Below, in pieces: positions 1 to 7,311 of a stretch of 64,000 nucleotides of DNA. The stretch is from DAOTYH01 sp034435015 (GTDB lineage Bacteria; Chloroflexota; Anaerolineae; Aggregatilineales; UBA3940): assembly GCA_034435015.1 (NCBI GenBank), contig DAOTYH010000052.1, positions 27,100 through 91,099 on the forward strand, in the 5' to 3' direction. The position numbers and the translations under genes were made by a program. Every line of letters begins with the position of its first letter. Positions within the stretch are counted from its first letter, which is position 1. Under the pieces are notes generated by a model. That model saw only the letters and a program-made list of their open reading frames with translations. It made no database searches and was not told the origin of the DNA.

Positions 1-326
1 CGCAGGAAGTCCATCCCGATCAAGCCCGGCTTCTTCTCGTAGGGCAGTTTAGCAAACACGGCCTCGTTGCCAATTGTGACGCCATGCTCGTTAGTGCCCA
101 TTTCAGCGCCCCATATCCAGAAGGGCTTAGCAAGCAGTACCTCATAAGTTTCCTCGACCTGGGGTATCTTGATGTAGGTGCATTGAACCATGCTGTCGGC
201 TGGATGGCATGTCCGTGGGATACGCAGCAGATGGTGAGCCTCATTGGGTTCTCGGTCGGAGTTTTTGCCGAAAACGGTCACGCCGTCAGCGGTTACACTG
301 CCAGTTGCGACAACTGTATCACACAT
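1..326 (-). CDS. C69/secernin-like dipeptidase, N-terminal part (cut by window edge)
   Basis: The reverse strand encodes about 108 residues of a protein that continues beyond the left edge. It opens with MCDTVVATGSVTADGVTVF followed by GKNSDREPNEAHH, the N-terminal signature of the peptidase C69/secernin branch of the Ntn-hydrolase fold. In that family the cysteine right after the initiator region becomes the nucleophile, here Cys2. An in-frame ATG lies five codons upstream (position 341), but a GGAG sits nine bases before the ATG at 326, so 326 is the better start and places the cysteine at residue 2. The likely role is hydrolysis of dipeptides or amide bonds. The family call is firm; the substrate is not known. 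Confidence 0.85.
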   Translation of the reverse strand, partial: MCDTVVATGSVTADGVTVFGKNSDREPNEAHHLLRIPRTCHPADSMVQCTYIKIPQVEETYEVLLAKPFWIWGAEMGTNEHGVTIGNEAVFAKLPYEKKPGLIGMDFL

Positions 327-409
327 ATCATTCTTCTCCATGAAGATAGAACGGCTGATTACCAAAGGGGAAGCGCGAGAGATAGAAAAAAGCCCTCTTT
401 GCCACGCAT

Positions 410-437
410 AGTATATCGTGTGGCATAGTCCCTACAA
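410..437 (-). promoter_or_regulatory. Candidate sigma-70-type promoter for the C69 gene
   Basis: On the minus strand TTGTAG (437-432) and TATACT (415-410) are separated by 16 bases, about 85 bases before the chosen start of the dipeptidase gene. The call rests on consensus match only. Confidence 0.5.
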
Positions 438-469
438 GCTATGGTCTGTTTGAGGACATCGAATCTCAC

Positions 470-498
470 TTGCCAGATGCCCTCTTTCTGAGTAGACT
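470..498 (+). promoter_or_regulatory. Candidate promoter for the PpiC lipoprotein gene
   Basis: TTGCCA (470-475) and TAGACT (493-498) are 17 bases apart and end about 27 bases before the start codon at 526. The -10 is a fair match only. Confidence 0.35.
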
Positions 499-525
499 GG
501 TCTCATCCAACCCATCCTATTCTAT

Positions 526-1461
526 ATGCGAGGTTTTGTGAATCGTCGATCTTCACTGAGTCTAACAGGGGTAATGGTCCTGCTTGCCGGCCTGATACTG
601 GCTGGTTGTGGGGCAGGAGCCTCTCCCTCTGCCCCCATTGCCGCTCCTGAGTCTCCTCAGGCGGGCGGGGATGTAGTCCTGACGCCTCAGCTTGTAGCTG
701 TTGTCAACGGACAGCCTATCACGATGGATTCCCTCCAGCGTGAGCTGGCCCGCTTTGAGGCCGGGCAGGCCGCCCTGGGCTTTGAGGTGTCTGACCCGGC
801 AGGCTATCAACAGCAGGTGCTTGATCTGCTGATCGAGCAGGAATTGATCCGGCAGGAAGCCGCCCGGCAGGGCATCTCCGTTTCTGATGAGGCGGTGGAC
901 GCTGAGATCAACAGCATGATTCAGGAGAGCGGGCAGGACTATTTCAACGCTTGGCTGGCAAGCAACTATTACACGCTGGACGAGTTCCGCGAAGTGATCC
1001 GGCTTGACCTGATCACCAGCCAGCTTGTTGCCCCGATTGCCCAGTCTGTCCCGTCGGTTGCCGAGCAGGTACATGCCCGGCATATTCTGGTCAATTCTCA
1101 GGCACAGGCGGATGAGATTCTAGGCCGCCTGATGGCCGGTGAGGACTTTGCGGCGCTGGCGGCTCAGTACTCGGTTGATGTGACCACCCGTGCCAATGGC
1201 GGCGACCTGGGCTGGTTTCCGCGCGGCGGCTTGCTCGTTCCGGAGGTTGAGGAGGTGGCATTCAGCCTTCAGCCGGGGCAGACCAGCGGCGTAGTTGCCA
1301 CCGCGTGGGGATTCCATATCGTGCAAACCCTAGAGTACGATCCAAACCGCGAGGTCGCGCCGGAAACCCTTCAGCGGCTGGTCGAGAAAGCCATTGAGGA
1401 ATGGCGTTTGGGCTTGCGCAACGGCGCGTCCATTCAGCAATTTGTTTCCTTCACGCCCTAA
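526..1461 (+). CDS. PpiC/SurA-type peptidyl-prolyl isomerase lipoprotein
   Basis: A 311-residue exported foldase. Residues 1-27 form a lipoprotein signal with the lipobox LAGC, so the mature protein should be anchored to the outer face of the cytoplasmic membrane. A SurA-N-like helical region spans about residues 50-165 (FEVSDPAGYQQQVLDLLIEQ and on). A parvulin domain follows at about 180-272, beginning VHARHILV and containing NGGDLGWFPRGGL and the closing WGFHIVQ. Parvulins catalyse cis-trans isomerisation of prolyl bonds and help exported proteins fold. The next three genes encode Thr/Pro-rich exported proteins, which would be fitting clients, though that is inference. The family is clear; chaperone versus isomerase activity is not settled. 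Confidence 0.9.
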   Translation: MRGFVNRRSSLSLTGVMVLLAGLILAGCGAGASPSAPIAAPESPQAGGDVVLTPQLVAVVNGQPITMDSLQRELARFEAGQAALGFEVSDPAGYQQQVLDLLIEQELIRQEAARQGISVSDEAVDAEINSMIQESGQDYFNAWLASNYYTLDEFREVIRLDLITSQLVAPIAQSVPSVAEQVHARHILVNSQAQADEILGRLMAGEDFAALAAQYSVDVTTRANGGDLGWFPRGGLLVPEVEEVAFSLQPGQTSGVVATAWGFHIVQTLEYDPNREVAPETLQRLVEKAIEEWRLGLRNGASIQQFVSFTP

Positions 1462-1499
1462 GGGCTTGTGATCCTGAGAACGGGCGGTAAGGAGCACGC

Positions 1500-2267
1500 A
1501 TGGCCGCAGGGAGTCACCCCTCAGACCGGACTCGGTTGTATATTTTCATCACGCGGTTGATGCTTGTGCTGACCGCACTGATGGCCTGCCTGGTGGTGGT
1601 GCTGGCAGTCACGTTGCCGCGTTCCCGCCCTCAACAGCAGGCTGTCGGCCCCACACCGACGCTGTTTGTTCTGCCCAGCCTGACTCCTTCTGACACGCCC
1701 ACCGCAACCGATACGCCGACCCGGACGCCCCTGCCTAGTGTCACGCCGACTCGTACACCGACCCTAACCCGCACTCCCACCCTGACCCGTACACCCCGTC
1801 CAACCCTGACGCCAACCAACACGGCTACGCCTACAGCTACCCTGACTCCGACCCCCACCCGCACGCTGACGCCTACCCCCACGGCGACACGCGCCCCCTA
1901 TGACTACGTTTTGCGCGGAGGGACGGTTAACTTTATGCAGTCCCTCTATGCCGCCAACCCCGGTATCGGGTGTAACTGGGCCGGGCTGGCAGGGCTGATC
2001 TACAGCTTGGGCGGGAGTCCCCGGCAGGGGATTGTGGTACATGTCACCGGCACGAATTTCGACCGGCGCGTTACATCGGGCAGTGCGCCTGCCTATGGGC
2101 CAAGCGGCTGGGAAGTGGCTGTCGGCAACAGCCCCTCAAGCGGGGTGTTCCGTGTTCAGCTTGAGGATGCCAGCGGAAGACTGCTCTCGGACGTGGTCAG
2201 CGTCCAAATGCGGGCTAACTGTAACGAGAACCTGGCCGTCTTGGTCTTTGACCAGATTCAGGAGTGA
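1500..2267 (+). CDS. Membrane-anchored Thr/Pro-stalk protein with two-cysteine C-terminal domain
   Basis: A 255-residue protein of unknown function. One membrane segment lies at about residues 18-42. A Thr/Pro-rich stalk at about 55-130 is made of TPT/RTP units. A globular domain of about 115 residues follows, with cysteines at 158 and 241. The same domain occurs in the gene at 2739-3512, where the spacing between cysteines is 84 instead of 83 residues; shared features include an aromatic/hydrophobic GLxGL..L.G core, a G-x-NF motif, SG(S/T)AP, and N-x-AV near the end. An extracytoplasmic disulfide is a reasonable inference. AAGGAG lies upstream of the ATG at 1500. The gene ends by overlapping the next start. 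Confidence 0.75.
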   Translation: MAAGSHPSDRTRLYIFITRLMLVLTALMACLVVVLAVTLPRSRPQQQAVGPTPTLFVLPSLTPSDTPTATDTPTRTPLPSVTPTRTPTLTRTPTLTRTPRPTLTPTNTATPTATLTPTPTRTLTPTPTATRAPYDYVLRGGTVNFMQSLYAANPGIGCNWAGLAGLIYSLGGSPRQGIVVHVTGTNFDRRVTSGSAPAYGPSGWEVAVGNSPSSGVFRVQLEDASGRLLSDVVSVQMRANCNENLAVLVFDQIQE

Positions 2268-2713
2268 GCATCATGGAGCCTTCTGAGCGCAGGCAGATCA
2301 ATGTCTATGACGTGATCAGTATAGGGATGGTCATACTGGCTGGCATCGTTGCCTGCGTGGTCGTGGTGCTGGCCCTCACAGCCCCGCGCTCTGCCCGGCA
2401 GGCCGGCGGCGAGCCGACTGTGTTTGTGCTTCCGACCTTTACGCCGACGCTGGAAGGGCCGACCGCCAACCCAACCTGGACACCTTCCCCGACGGCGACG
2501 GGTACCAGCACGCCCCGCCCGACCAACACGCCGACCATCACGCCTACTTTTACACCGACCATGACCTCAACTGCCACCCTGACTCCTACTCCCACGAATA
2601 CTTCTACACCAACCTCCACGCCGACGGCTACCTTGACGCCGACGGCTACTCCTATTCCGACCAATACGCCCATCCCGACCGCCACCAAGAAACCCGGCAG
2701 TACTGTCCCATAA
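2264..2713 (+). CDS. Membrane-anchored Thr/Pro-stalk protein lacking the C-terminal domain
   Basis: A 149-residue protein with one membrane segment at about residues 18-40, followed to the end by a Thr/Pro-rich stalk (TPTPTNTSTPTSTPTATLTP-like). The N-terminal half, including the membrane segment and the (T)VFVLP(T/S) sequence after it, matches the preceding gene, so the two are paralogues. It stops after a short Lys-containing tail and lacks the two-cysteine domain of its neighbours. The possible GTG start at 2264 overlaps the previous stop; an ATG at 2273 is an alternative. It may be a degenerate copy or a deliberate stalk-only protein. No function is assigned. Confidence 0.65.
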   Translation: MSIMEPSERRQINVYDVISIGMVILAGIVACVVVVLALTAPRSARQAGGEPTVFVLPTFTPTLEGPTANPTWTPSPTATGTSTPRPTNTPTITPTFTPTMTSTATLTPTPTNTSTPTSTPTATLTPTATPIPTNTPIPTATKKPGSTVP

Positions 2714-2738
2714 ACCATGCCTGTATATTGAGGCCCTC

Positions 2739-3512
2739 ATGAGCAACTTTGACCTGTTTGATGAATACGAGCCGGAACAGCCCGCTACGTTAGAGGAGGA
2801 GAAGCCGTCCCGCCAAGGAGATGCAGGAGGCGGATGTCAAGCTGTATTCTACAACCTTGTTTCGATCTTCTTCCTGCTGGCAACGGCGGTAGTCTGCGGG
2901 GCAACCATCCTGCTGATCCAAAACCCGACCCTGCCCTTCAATCCTTTCCCGCCGGCAACCCTCGCCCCGACGCCCACCCTGTTTGATCTGGATGTGATGG
3001 CGCAGTCTCTGGCGACTATTGTGCCTCCCTCCGCCACCCCGACTGATATTCCGGCTACACCCACTCCTCTCAGGCGGGCAACCGGGACGCCTGCCGCCAC
3101 CGCTACCGGCGGAGCCGCCCTCTCTATGACCGGCTTGCCGTCCGAGTTCCCGTTTGTGTTACAAGATGATGCCGTCACCTATACCCAGCACCCTGAAGGA
3201 TGTACGGGGTTGTGGCTTGTTGGTCAGTTGTTTGATATGAACGGCGGCCCGTTTCCCGGCACAATCTATATCTCAGTCAGAGGCGAGAATTTTGAACAGC
3301 TTGTGTTCTCCGGCACTGCCCCCCAATGGGGCGAGTCGGCCTACGAAGTCTCTTTGAACTCGACCCCCATCGAAGCCGAGTTTGAACTGCGCCTGCTGGC
3401 CGCAACCGGTATGCCTCTCTCTGAGCCGATCATTGTGCGGACGCTTTCTTCATGCGAGAGCAATGTGGCTGTGGCTAACTTCATTCAAGTACGCGGCCTG
3501 ACCACGCCCTAA
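2739..3512 (+). CDS. Membrane-anchored stalk protein with two-cysteine C-terminal domain (third paralogue)
   Basis: A 257-residue protein. The first 40 residues are acidic and cytoplasmic, a membrane segment lies at about 43-65, a Thr/Pro-rich linker at about 75-130, and a C-terminal domain at about 135-255 with cysteines 155 and 239. That domain aligns with the one in the gene at 1500-2267 (SGTAPQWGESAYEVSLNS against SGSAPAYGPSGWEVAVGNS). The cytoplasmic tail is longer than in the other two paralogues and has no recognisable motif. It follows the stalk-only gene by 25 bases and is probably cotranscribed with it. Function unknown; a surface-displayed binding or sensing domain is plausible but unproven. 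Confidence 0.75.
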   Translation: MSNFDLFDEYEPEQPATLEEEKPSRQGDAGGGCQAVFYNLVSIFFLLATAVVCGATILLIQNPTLPFNPFPPATLAPTPTLFDLDVMAQSLATIVPPSATPTDIPATPTPLRRATGTPAATATGGAALSMTGLPSEFPFVLQDDAVTYTQHPEGCTGLWLVGQLFDMNGGPFPGTIYISVRGENFEQLVFSGTAPQWGESAYEVSLNSTPIEAEFELRLLAATGMPLSEPIIVRTLSSCESNVAVANFIQVRGLTTP

Positions 3513-3585
3513 CCGGCCATGAGAGGTCCCGGCGGGCGTCATGATCGCTCACTGTCCTGAGACCCTGTTCTCATAACTGGTGCGG

Positions 3586-4404
3586 ATGGGTACTCTATAC
3601 ATCGTTCCCACACCGATTGGCAATCTGGAGGACATTACTCTGCGGGCCTTGCGTGTCCTGCGTGAGGTTGCGCTGATTGCCGCTGAGGACACCCGTACTA
3701 CCGGCGGCCTGCTCCGCCATTATCAGATTAAAACACCCCTCACCAGCTACCATGAGCATAACAAACTGACCAAGCTTGATGTCATCCTGTCCGCGTTGCA
3801 GAGCGGCGATGTCGCGTTAGTATCAGATGCCGGCACACCCGGCCTGTCCGATCCCGGTTATGAGCTGATTCGGGCTGTGATTGAGCGGGGCTTTCCGATT
3901 GTGCCGTTGCCCGGCCCTACCGCCTTGATCCCTGCATTGGTTTCGTCCGGCCTGCCGGCTGACAGCTTCGTCTATCTGGGATTCCTGCCCCGCCGCACGC
4001 CGGCCCGGCGGGCGTTGCTGGAATCGGTGCGCCATGAGCCGCGCACTTTGGCGCTGTATGAGGCTCCTCATCGCCTGCTGGAGACGCTTGCCGATTTGCG
4101 TACCGTATTAGGACCGCGGCAGATAACTGTCGCACGTGAGTTGACCAAGCTCCATGAGGAAATATGGCGCGGCACGCTGGATGAGGCACTGGCTTATTTC
4201 GGCAGGGGCACGCCGCGCGGTGAGATCACGCTTATCATTGCGGGTGCTTCGCCTGCCATGCCGGAAGCTTGGTCGGAAGAGAGGGTACGTGCGGCGCTGG
4301 CTGAACGTCTTGCGCGCGGCGAGCCGCGCAGTTCCGCCGCCAGCGCGGTGGCCGCTGAGTCCGGCTGGCCCCGCCGGCGTGTGTATGATCTGAAAGTAGA
4401 CTAA
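3586..4404 (+). CDS. rsmI: 16S rRNA 2'-O-ribose methyltransferase RsmI
   Basis: A tetrapyrrole-methylase-fold enzyme of about 272 residues that methylates the 2'-OH of C1402 in 16S rRNA. The signatures are all present: MGTLYIVPTPIGNLEDIT at the N terminus, AAEDTRTTGGLLRHY, SDAGTPGLSDPG, LPGPTALIPAL, and YEAPHRL. The ATG at 3586 gives the usual MGTLYIVPTPIGN start; a GTG six bases upstream (3580) is in frame. The C-terminal helix after about residue 230 matches the usual RsmI tail. It stands downstream of the stalk genes in the same direction, with 67 bases between, so it may have its own promoter. Confidence 0.95.
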   Translation: MGTLYIVPTPIGNLEDITLRALRVLREVALIAAEDTRTTGGLLRHYQIKTPLTSYHEHNKLTKLDVILSALQSGDVALVSDAGTPGLSDPGYELIRAVIERGFPIVPLPGPTALIPALVSSGLPADSFVYLGFLPRRTPARRALLESVRHEPRTLALYEAPHRLLETLADLRTVLGPRQITVARELTKLHEEIWRGTLDEALAYFGRGTPRGEITLIIAGASPAMPEAWSEERVRAALAERLARGEPRSSAASAVAAESGWPRRRVYDLKVD

Positions 4405-4429
4405 TCGTGCAGATTTTGGGTGCGTGGTC

Positions 4430-4458
4430 TTTACAGCCCCGTGCAGATATGATAATAT
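4430..4458 (+). promoter_or_regulatory. Candidate promoter at the head of the greA leader
   Basis: TTTACA (4430-4435) and TAATAT (4453-4458) are 17 bases apart; GATAAT at 4451 is an overlapping alternative -10. Transcription would start near 4465, giving greA a leader of roughly 180 bases. This is a match by eye only. Confidence 0.45.
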
Positions 4459-4477
4459 AGTGGTGGCCCTGATCCCA

Positions 4478-4555
4478 CGAACTTAGCATCATGCTCAGTT
4501 CGTCTTATTTTTATCTGAATCTGCCCATCATGACCCGCTGAATCTGGCCGGGTCA
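4478..4555 (+). promoter_or_regulatory. Two hairpins in the greA leader
   Basis: Hairpin one pairs CGAACT (4478-4483) with AGTTCG (4497-4502), extended by AGCA/TGCT, and is followed by the T-rich CTTATTTTTAT. Hairpin two pairs TGACCCG (4531-4537) with CGGGTCA (4549-4555) and is followed by GGTTTTT. Either could stop transcription or take part in switching. They may belong to rsmI termination, a short RNA, or greA control. Confidence 0.5.
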
Positions 4556-4593
4556 GGTTTTTAAGTCATATTTGGCGCTTTTTCGCCCGTTTT

Positions 4594-4619
4594 GATCGCC
4601 CGGTGGGGCGGTCTTTTTT
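4594..4619 (+). terminator. Intrinsic terminator just upstream of greA
   Basis: GATCGCCC (4594-4601) pairs with GGGCGGTC (4606-4613) around the loop GGTG and is followed at once by six T. It lies only 28 bases before the greA start codon, so transcripts reaching greA from upstream must read through it; it could be an attenuator. Confidence 0.75.
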
Positions 4620-4647
4620 AGTCTGTTCGGGTAAGGACGTTGAAGGG

Positions 4648-5136
4648 ATGTCTGATCAAATTGTTCATCTGACGAAGGAAGGTTTCGAGAAGTTTGAGAT
4701 CGAACTGAACTATCTTCGGACGGTACGCCGCAGTGAGGTGGCCGAGCGGCTGCGTCAGGCCCTCGAAGAGGGAGGCGACCTGGTTGAAAACGCCGAATAC
4801 GAGGATGCCAAGAACGAGCAGTCCTTCGTTGAGGGGCGTATCCAGTATCTGGAGGGACTGCTGAACCGCGCCCGCATCATTGATGAGGCAGAGCTGGCCG
4901 CCGCCAATCTTGACACGGTGCGCCTCAACAGCATTGTCACGATTCAAGAGCCGGGCGGTGAACCAGAGACCTTCCGTATCGTTGGCCCTGCCGAGGCCGA
5001 TCCGCGCCAGCATCGGATCAGCGATGCATCACCGCTTGGCAAGGCACTGCTTGGTAAGCGGGTTGGTGAGACGGTAACGGTCAACGCGCCGGATGGTACA
5101 TTTGAATACCTCATCTTAGCCATTGACAGTGACTAG
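4648..5136 (+). CDS. greA: Transcription elongation factor GreA
   Basis: A 162-residue protein, close to the usual GreA length of about 158. GreA enters the RNA polymerase secondary channel and stimulates cleavage of backtracked RNA. An N-terminal coiled coil (about 1-78) carries the GDLVENAEYEDAKNEQSF tip region, which includes the acidic pair needed for cleavage. The FKBP-like C-terminal domain (about 85-162) contains ADPRQHRISDASPLGKALLG. An upstream in-frame GTG at 4603 would run through the terminator hairpin and add 15 non-homologous residues, so the ATG at 4648, preceded by GAAGG, is preferred. lysS follows after 27 bases. Confidence 0.96.
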   Translation: MSDQIVHLTKEGFEKFEIELNYLRTVRRSEVAERLRQALEEGGDLVENAEYEDAKNEQSFVEGRIQYLEGLLNRARIIDEAELAAANLDTVRLNSIVTIQEPGGEPETFRIVGPAEADPRQHRISDASPLGKALLGKRVGETVTVNAPDGTFEYLILAIDSD

Positions 5137-5163
5137 GACTCACTCTCTTAAGGAAGATAGCCT

Positions 5164-6687
5164 GTGTGGCAACCCAGTGAACTCGAAAAACAGCGGCTGG
5201 AAAAACTGAACCGCATTAAGGCGCGGGGCATTGAGCCGTATCCTCTGCGTGTCGAGCGGACTCATACCATTGCTGAAGCTGTCACTGCCTTCCAGAAGGC
5301 GGAAGCAACCGCTTCAGGGGATCAGCCTGAGCCGGTGCCGGTGACTGTCTGCGGGCGGATTGTGTCTCACCGCCCGCAGGGAAAATCCTCATGGGCGCAC
5401 ATCGAGGACGGCTCCGGGCGTGTCCAGATATGGGTCAAGCAGGACTTAGTCGGCCCGGAGGCACAAGCTCTCTTTAATGACGACCTTGACCTGTTTGACT
5501 TTATTCAGGCCCAGGGAACAATGATGCGCACCAAGCGCGGTGAGATAACCGTGCTGGTTACGTCTTATAAGTTGCTGGCTAAGTCTCTCAGCCCCCTGCC
5601 GGTGGTCAAGGAACGCCGGCTCGAAGACGGCACGGTTGAGCGTTACGGCGGTTTCACCGATCCGGAGGAACGCTATCGTCAGCGCTATGCTGATCTGGCT
5701 GTTAACCCCGATGTGCGCGAGATATTTGTGACACGTGCCCGTGCTGTGAGGGCCGTCAGGCAGTTTCTGGACAGCGAGGGGTTTTTGGAGGTTGAAACGC
5801 CGATTCTTCAGCCGATTTACGGGGGGGCCGCGGCGCGGCCCTTTGTCACTCATCACAATCAGCTTAAGCAGGACCTGTACCTGCGCATCAGCTTCGAGCT
5901 GTACCTGAAGCGCCTGCTGGTGGGGATGTATGACGCAGTCTACGAGATCGGGCGTGACTTCCGCAATGAGGGGGTCTCCCGCAAGCACAACCCGGAGTTC
6001 ACGCAGGTTGAGTTCTACAAGGCCTACATTGACTACTTCGGCGTGATGGACATCACGGAGCGTCTGATTGCCTATGTAGCTCAGGAGGTCAAAGGAAGTA
6101 CCACGATCACCTATCAGGGGCATACGATTGATCTGCGCCCCCCTTGGCGGCGGGTCACCCTGCGGGATGCGATCCGCGAAGCCGCTGGTATAGATTACGT
6201 CCAGTATCCAGATGCTCAGTCATTGGCGGGACGTATGCGTGAGCTAGGGAAACAGCCGGCCCCAGACAGCACATGGGGGAAGCTGGTTGACTCACTGCTC
6301 AGCACCGAGGTAGAGCCAAACCTGATCCAGCCGACGTTCATCATGGACTATCCGCGTGACATCAGCCCGCTGGCCAAGATGAAACCCGATGACCCGACCC
6401 ACGTCGAGCGGTTTGAGTTCTTCATTGCCGGTGTGGAGATGGGCAATGCCTTCACCGAGTTGAATGATCCGCTTGATCAAGAACAGCGCTTTCTGGAGAT
6501 GGGACGCCTCTACGGCGAGGACAGCGAAGAAGGACATCCGGTGGATGAGGACTACCTGCGTGCCATGCGGTACGGTATGCCTCCCTGCGGCGGTTGGGGC
6601 ATGGGCGTTGATCGGCTGGTTATGCTCCTGACCGACCGGCCCAACATCCGCGAGGTATTGCTGTTCCCGCATCTGCGTACCGAATAG
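5164..6687 (+). CDS. lysS: Lysyl-tRNA synthetase, class II
   Basis: A 507-residue cytoplasmic enzyme that charges tRNA-Lys. The N-terminal OB-fold anticodon-binding domain spans about residues 60-150 (VCGRIVSHRPQGKSSWAHIE). The catalytic core has class II motif 1 (GFLEVETPIL), the PIYGGAAARPF segment, motif 2 around YEIGRDFRNEGVSRKHNPEF, and motif 3 in GGWGMGVDRLVML near the C terminus. The start is a GTG at 5164 with AAGGAAG upstream. Coupling with greA 27 bases upstream suggests one transcript. The length is normal and no key residue is missing. Confidence 0.97.
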   Translation: MWQPSELEKQRLEKLNRIKARGIEPYPLRVERTHTIAEAVTAFQKAEATASGDQPEPVPVTVCGRIVSHRPQGKSSWAHIEDGSGRVQIWVKQDLVGPEAQALFNDDLDLFDFIQAQGTMMRTKRGEITVLVTSYKLLAKSLSPLPVVKERRLEDGTVERYGGFTDPEERYRQRYADLAVNPDVREIFVTRARAVRAVRQFLDSEGFLEVETPILQPIYGGAAARPFVTHHNQLKQDLYLRISFELYLKRLLVGMYDAVYEIGRDFRNEGVSRKHNPEFTQVEFYKAYIDYFGVMDITERLIAYVAQEVKGSTTITYQGHTIDLRPPWRRVTLRDAIREAAGIDYVQYPDAQSLAGRMRELGKQPAPDSTWGKLVDSLLSTEVEPNLIQPTFIMDYPRDISPLAKMKPDDPTHVERFEFFIAGVEMGNAFTELNDPLDQEQRFLEMGRLYGEDSEEGHPVDEDYLRAMRYGMPPCGGWGMGVDRLVMLLTDRPNIREVLLFPHLRTE

Positions 6688-6720
6688 ACCCAGAAGAAGG
6701 CTTCCGCTTCATTGGCATAT

Positions 6721-6745
6721 AGCACGCCTCAAAGCGTGCTTTTTT
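6721..6745 (+). terminator. Intrinsic terminator after lysS
   Basis: AGCACGC (6721-6727) pairs with GCGTGCT (6734-6740) around CTCAAA and is followed by a T tract to 6745. This is a standard Rho-independent terminator 33 bases past the lysS stop. Confidence 0.9.
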
Positions 6746-6820
6746 GTCTCCTAAGTCGGTATACTTAGTGTAGTTCAGAATGGGTATTTTTTTTCACAAG
6801 CCATGAAGGAGTAAACCTCG

Positions 6821-7273
6821 ATGAGACGTTATCTGTTAGCCGCGTTTGTATTGATCGGTGTAACAGCGCTGGCGCTGGCAGGTTGCGCAACCAGCACACC
6901 GGCTTCCGGCTCGACGATTGTGGTCGAGGATGTGTGGGCGCGCCCCTCGCCGATGATGGCAGGGAACGGAGCGGCGTACATGGTGATTCGGAACACGGGC
7001 GGGACAAATGATGCGTTGATCGGTGCGGCCAGCGATGTTGCCGAAACAGTTGAGTTGCACGAGACAACAATGGAAGGCAGTATGGCCGGTATGCATCATG
7101 TCGAGGCGATCCCGGTGCCAGCCGGCGGAAGTGTCACCCTCGAACCGGGGGGCTATCATGTCATGCTGATCGGGTTGAAGCAGGAGCTTCAGGCCGGCCA
7201 GATGATCACCCTCACATTGACCTTTGAGAAGGCGGGGCAAATCACGGTACAAGCAGAAGTCCGTGAGGAATAA
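6821..7273 (+). CDS. PCu(A)C-type periplasmic copper chaperone lipoprotein
   Basis: A 150-residue exported protein. The first 22 residues end in the lipobox LALAGC, predicting lipid anchoring. The rest is a single PCu(A)C (DUF461) domain with VWARPSPMMAGNGAAYMVI at the start. The copper ligands of the family motif H(M)-x10-M-x21-HxM are recognisable: the His of LHETTME, the methionines of SMAGMHH, and the closing HVM. The family delivers Cu(I), typically to the CuA centre of cytochrome oxidase, although no oxidase gene lies in this window. A GAAGGAG is seen upstream of the ATG. It appears to be a single-gene unit, flanked by terminators on both sides. Confidence 0.9.
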   Translation: MRRYLLAAFVLIGVTALALAGCATSTPASGSTIVVEDVWARPSPMMAGNGAAYMVIRNTGGTNDALIGAASDVAETVELHETTMEGSMAGMHHVEAIPVPAGGSVTLEPGGYHVMLIGLKQELQAGQMITLTLTFEKAGQITVQAEVREE

Positions 7274-7310
7274 AAAAGGCAGGGAGTGGCCGGATGGTCA
7301 CTCCCTTTTA
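7272..7310. terminator. Bidirectional terminator between convergent genes
   Basis: AGGGAGTG (7281-7288) pairs with CACTCCCT (7299-7306). A six-A run (7272-7277) precedes it and TTTTATTT follows, so it has a U tract on both strands and can end both the copper chaperone gene and the methyltransferase gene. Confidence 0.85.
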
Positions 7311-7311
7311 T

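Noticed and set aside
84..428. Plus-strand open frame of 114 codons
   Set aside because: It is antisense to the C69 peptidase, whose frame shows clear family motifs; the plus frame has no family-like features.
562..1083. Minus-strand open frame of 173 codons
   Set aside because: It is antisense to the PpiC lipoprotein and has no recognisable features.
1631..1882. Minus-strand VGVGVRV-like open frame (also 2305-2718)
   Set aside because: It is a mirror of Thr/Pro codons on the opposite strand; the low-complexity Val/Gly product is an artefact of ACG/CCG-rich stalk coding.
4603..4647. Longer greA start at GTG 4603
   Set aside because: The extra codons lie within the terminator hairpin and T tract and encode no GreA-like residues.
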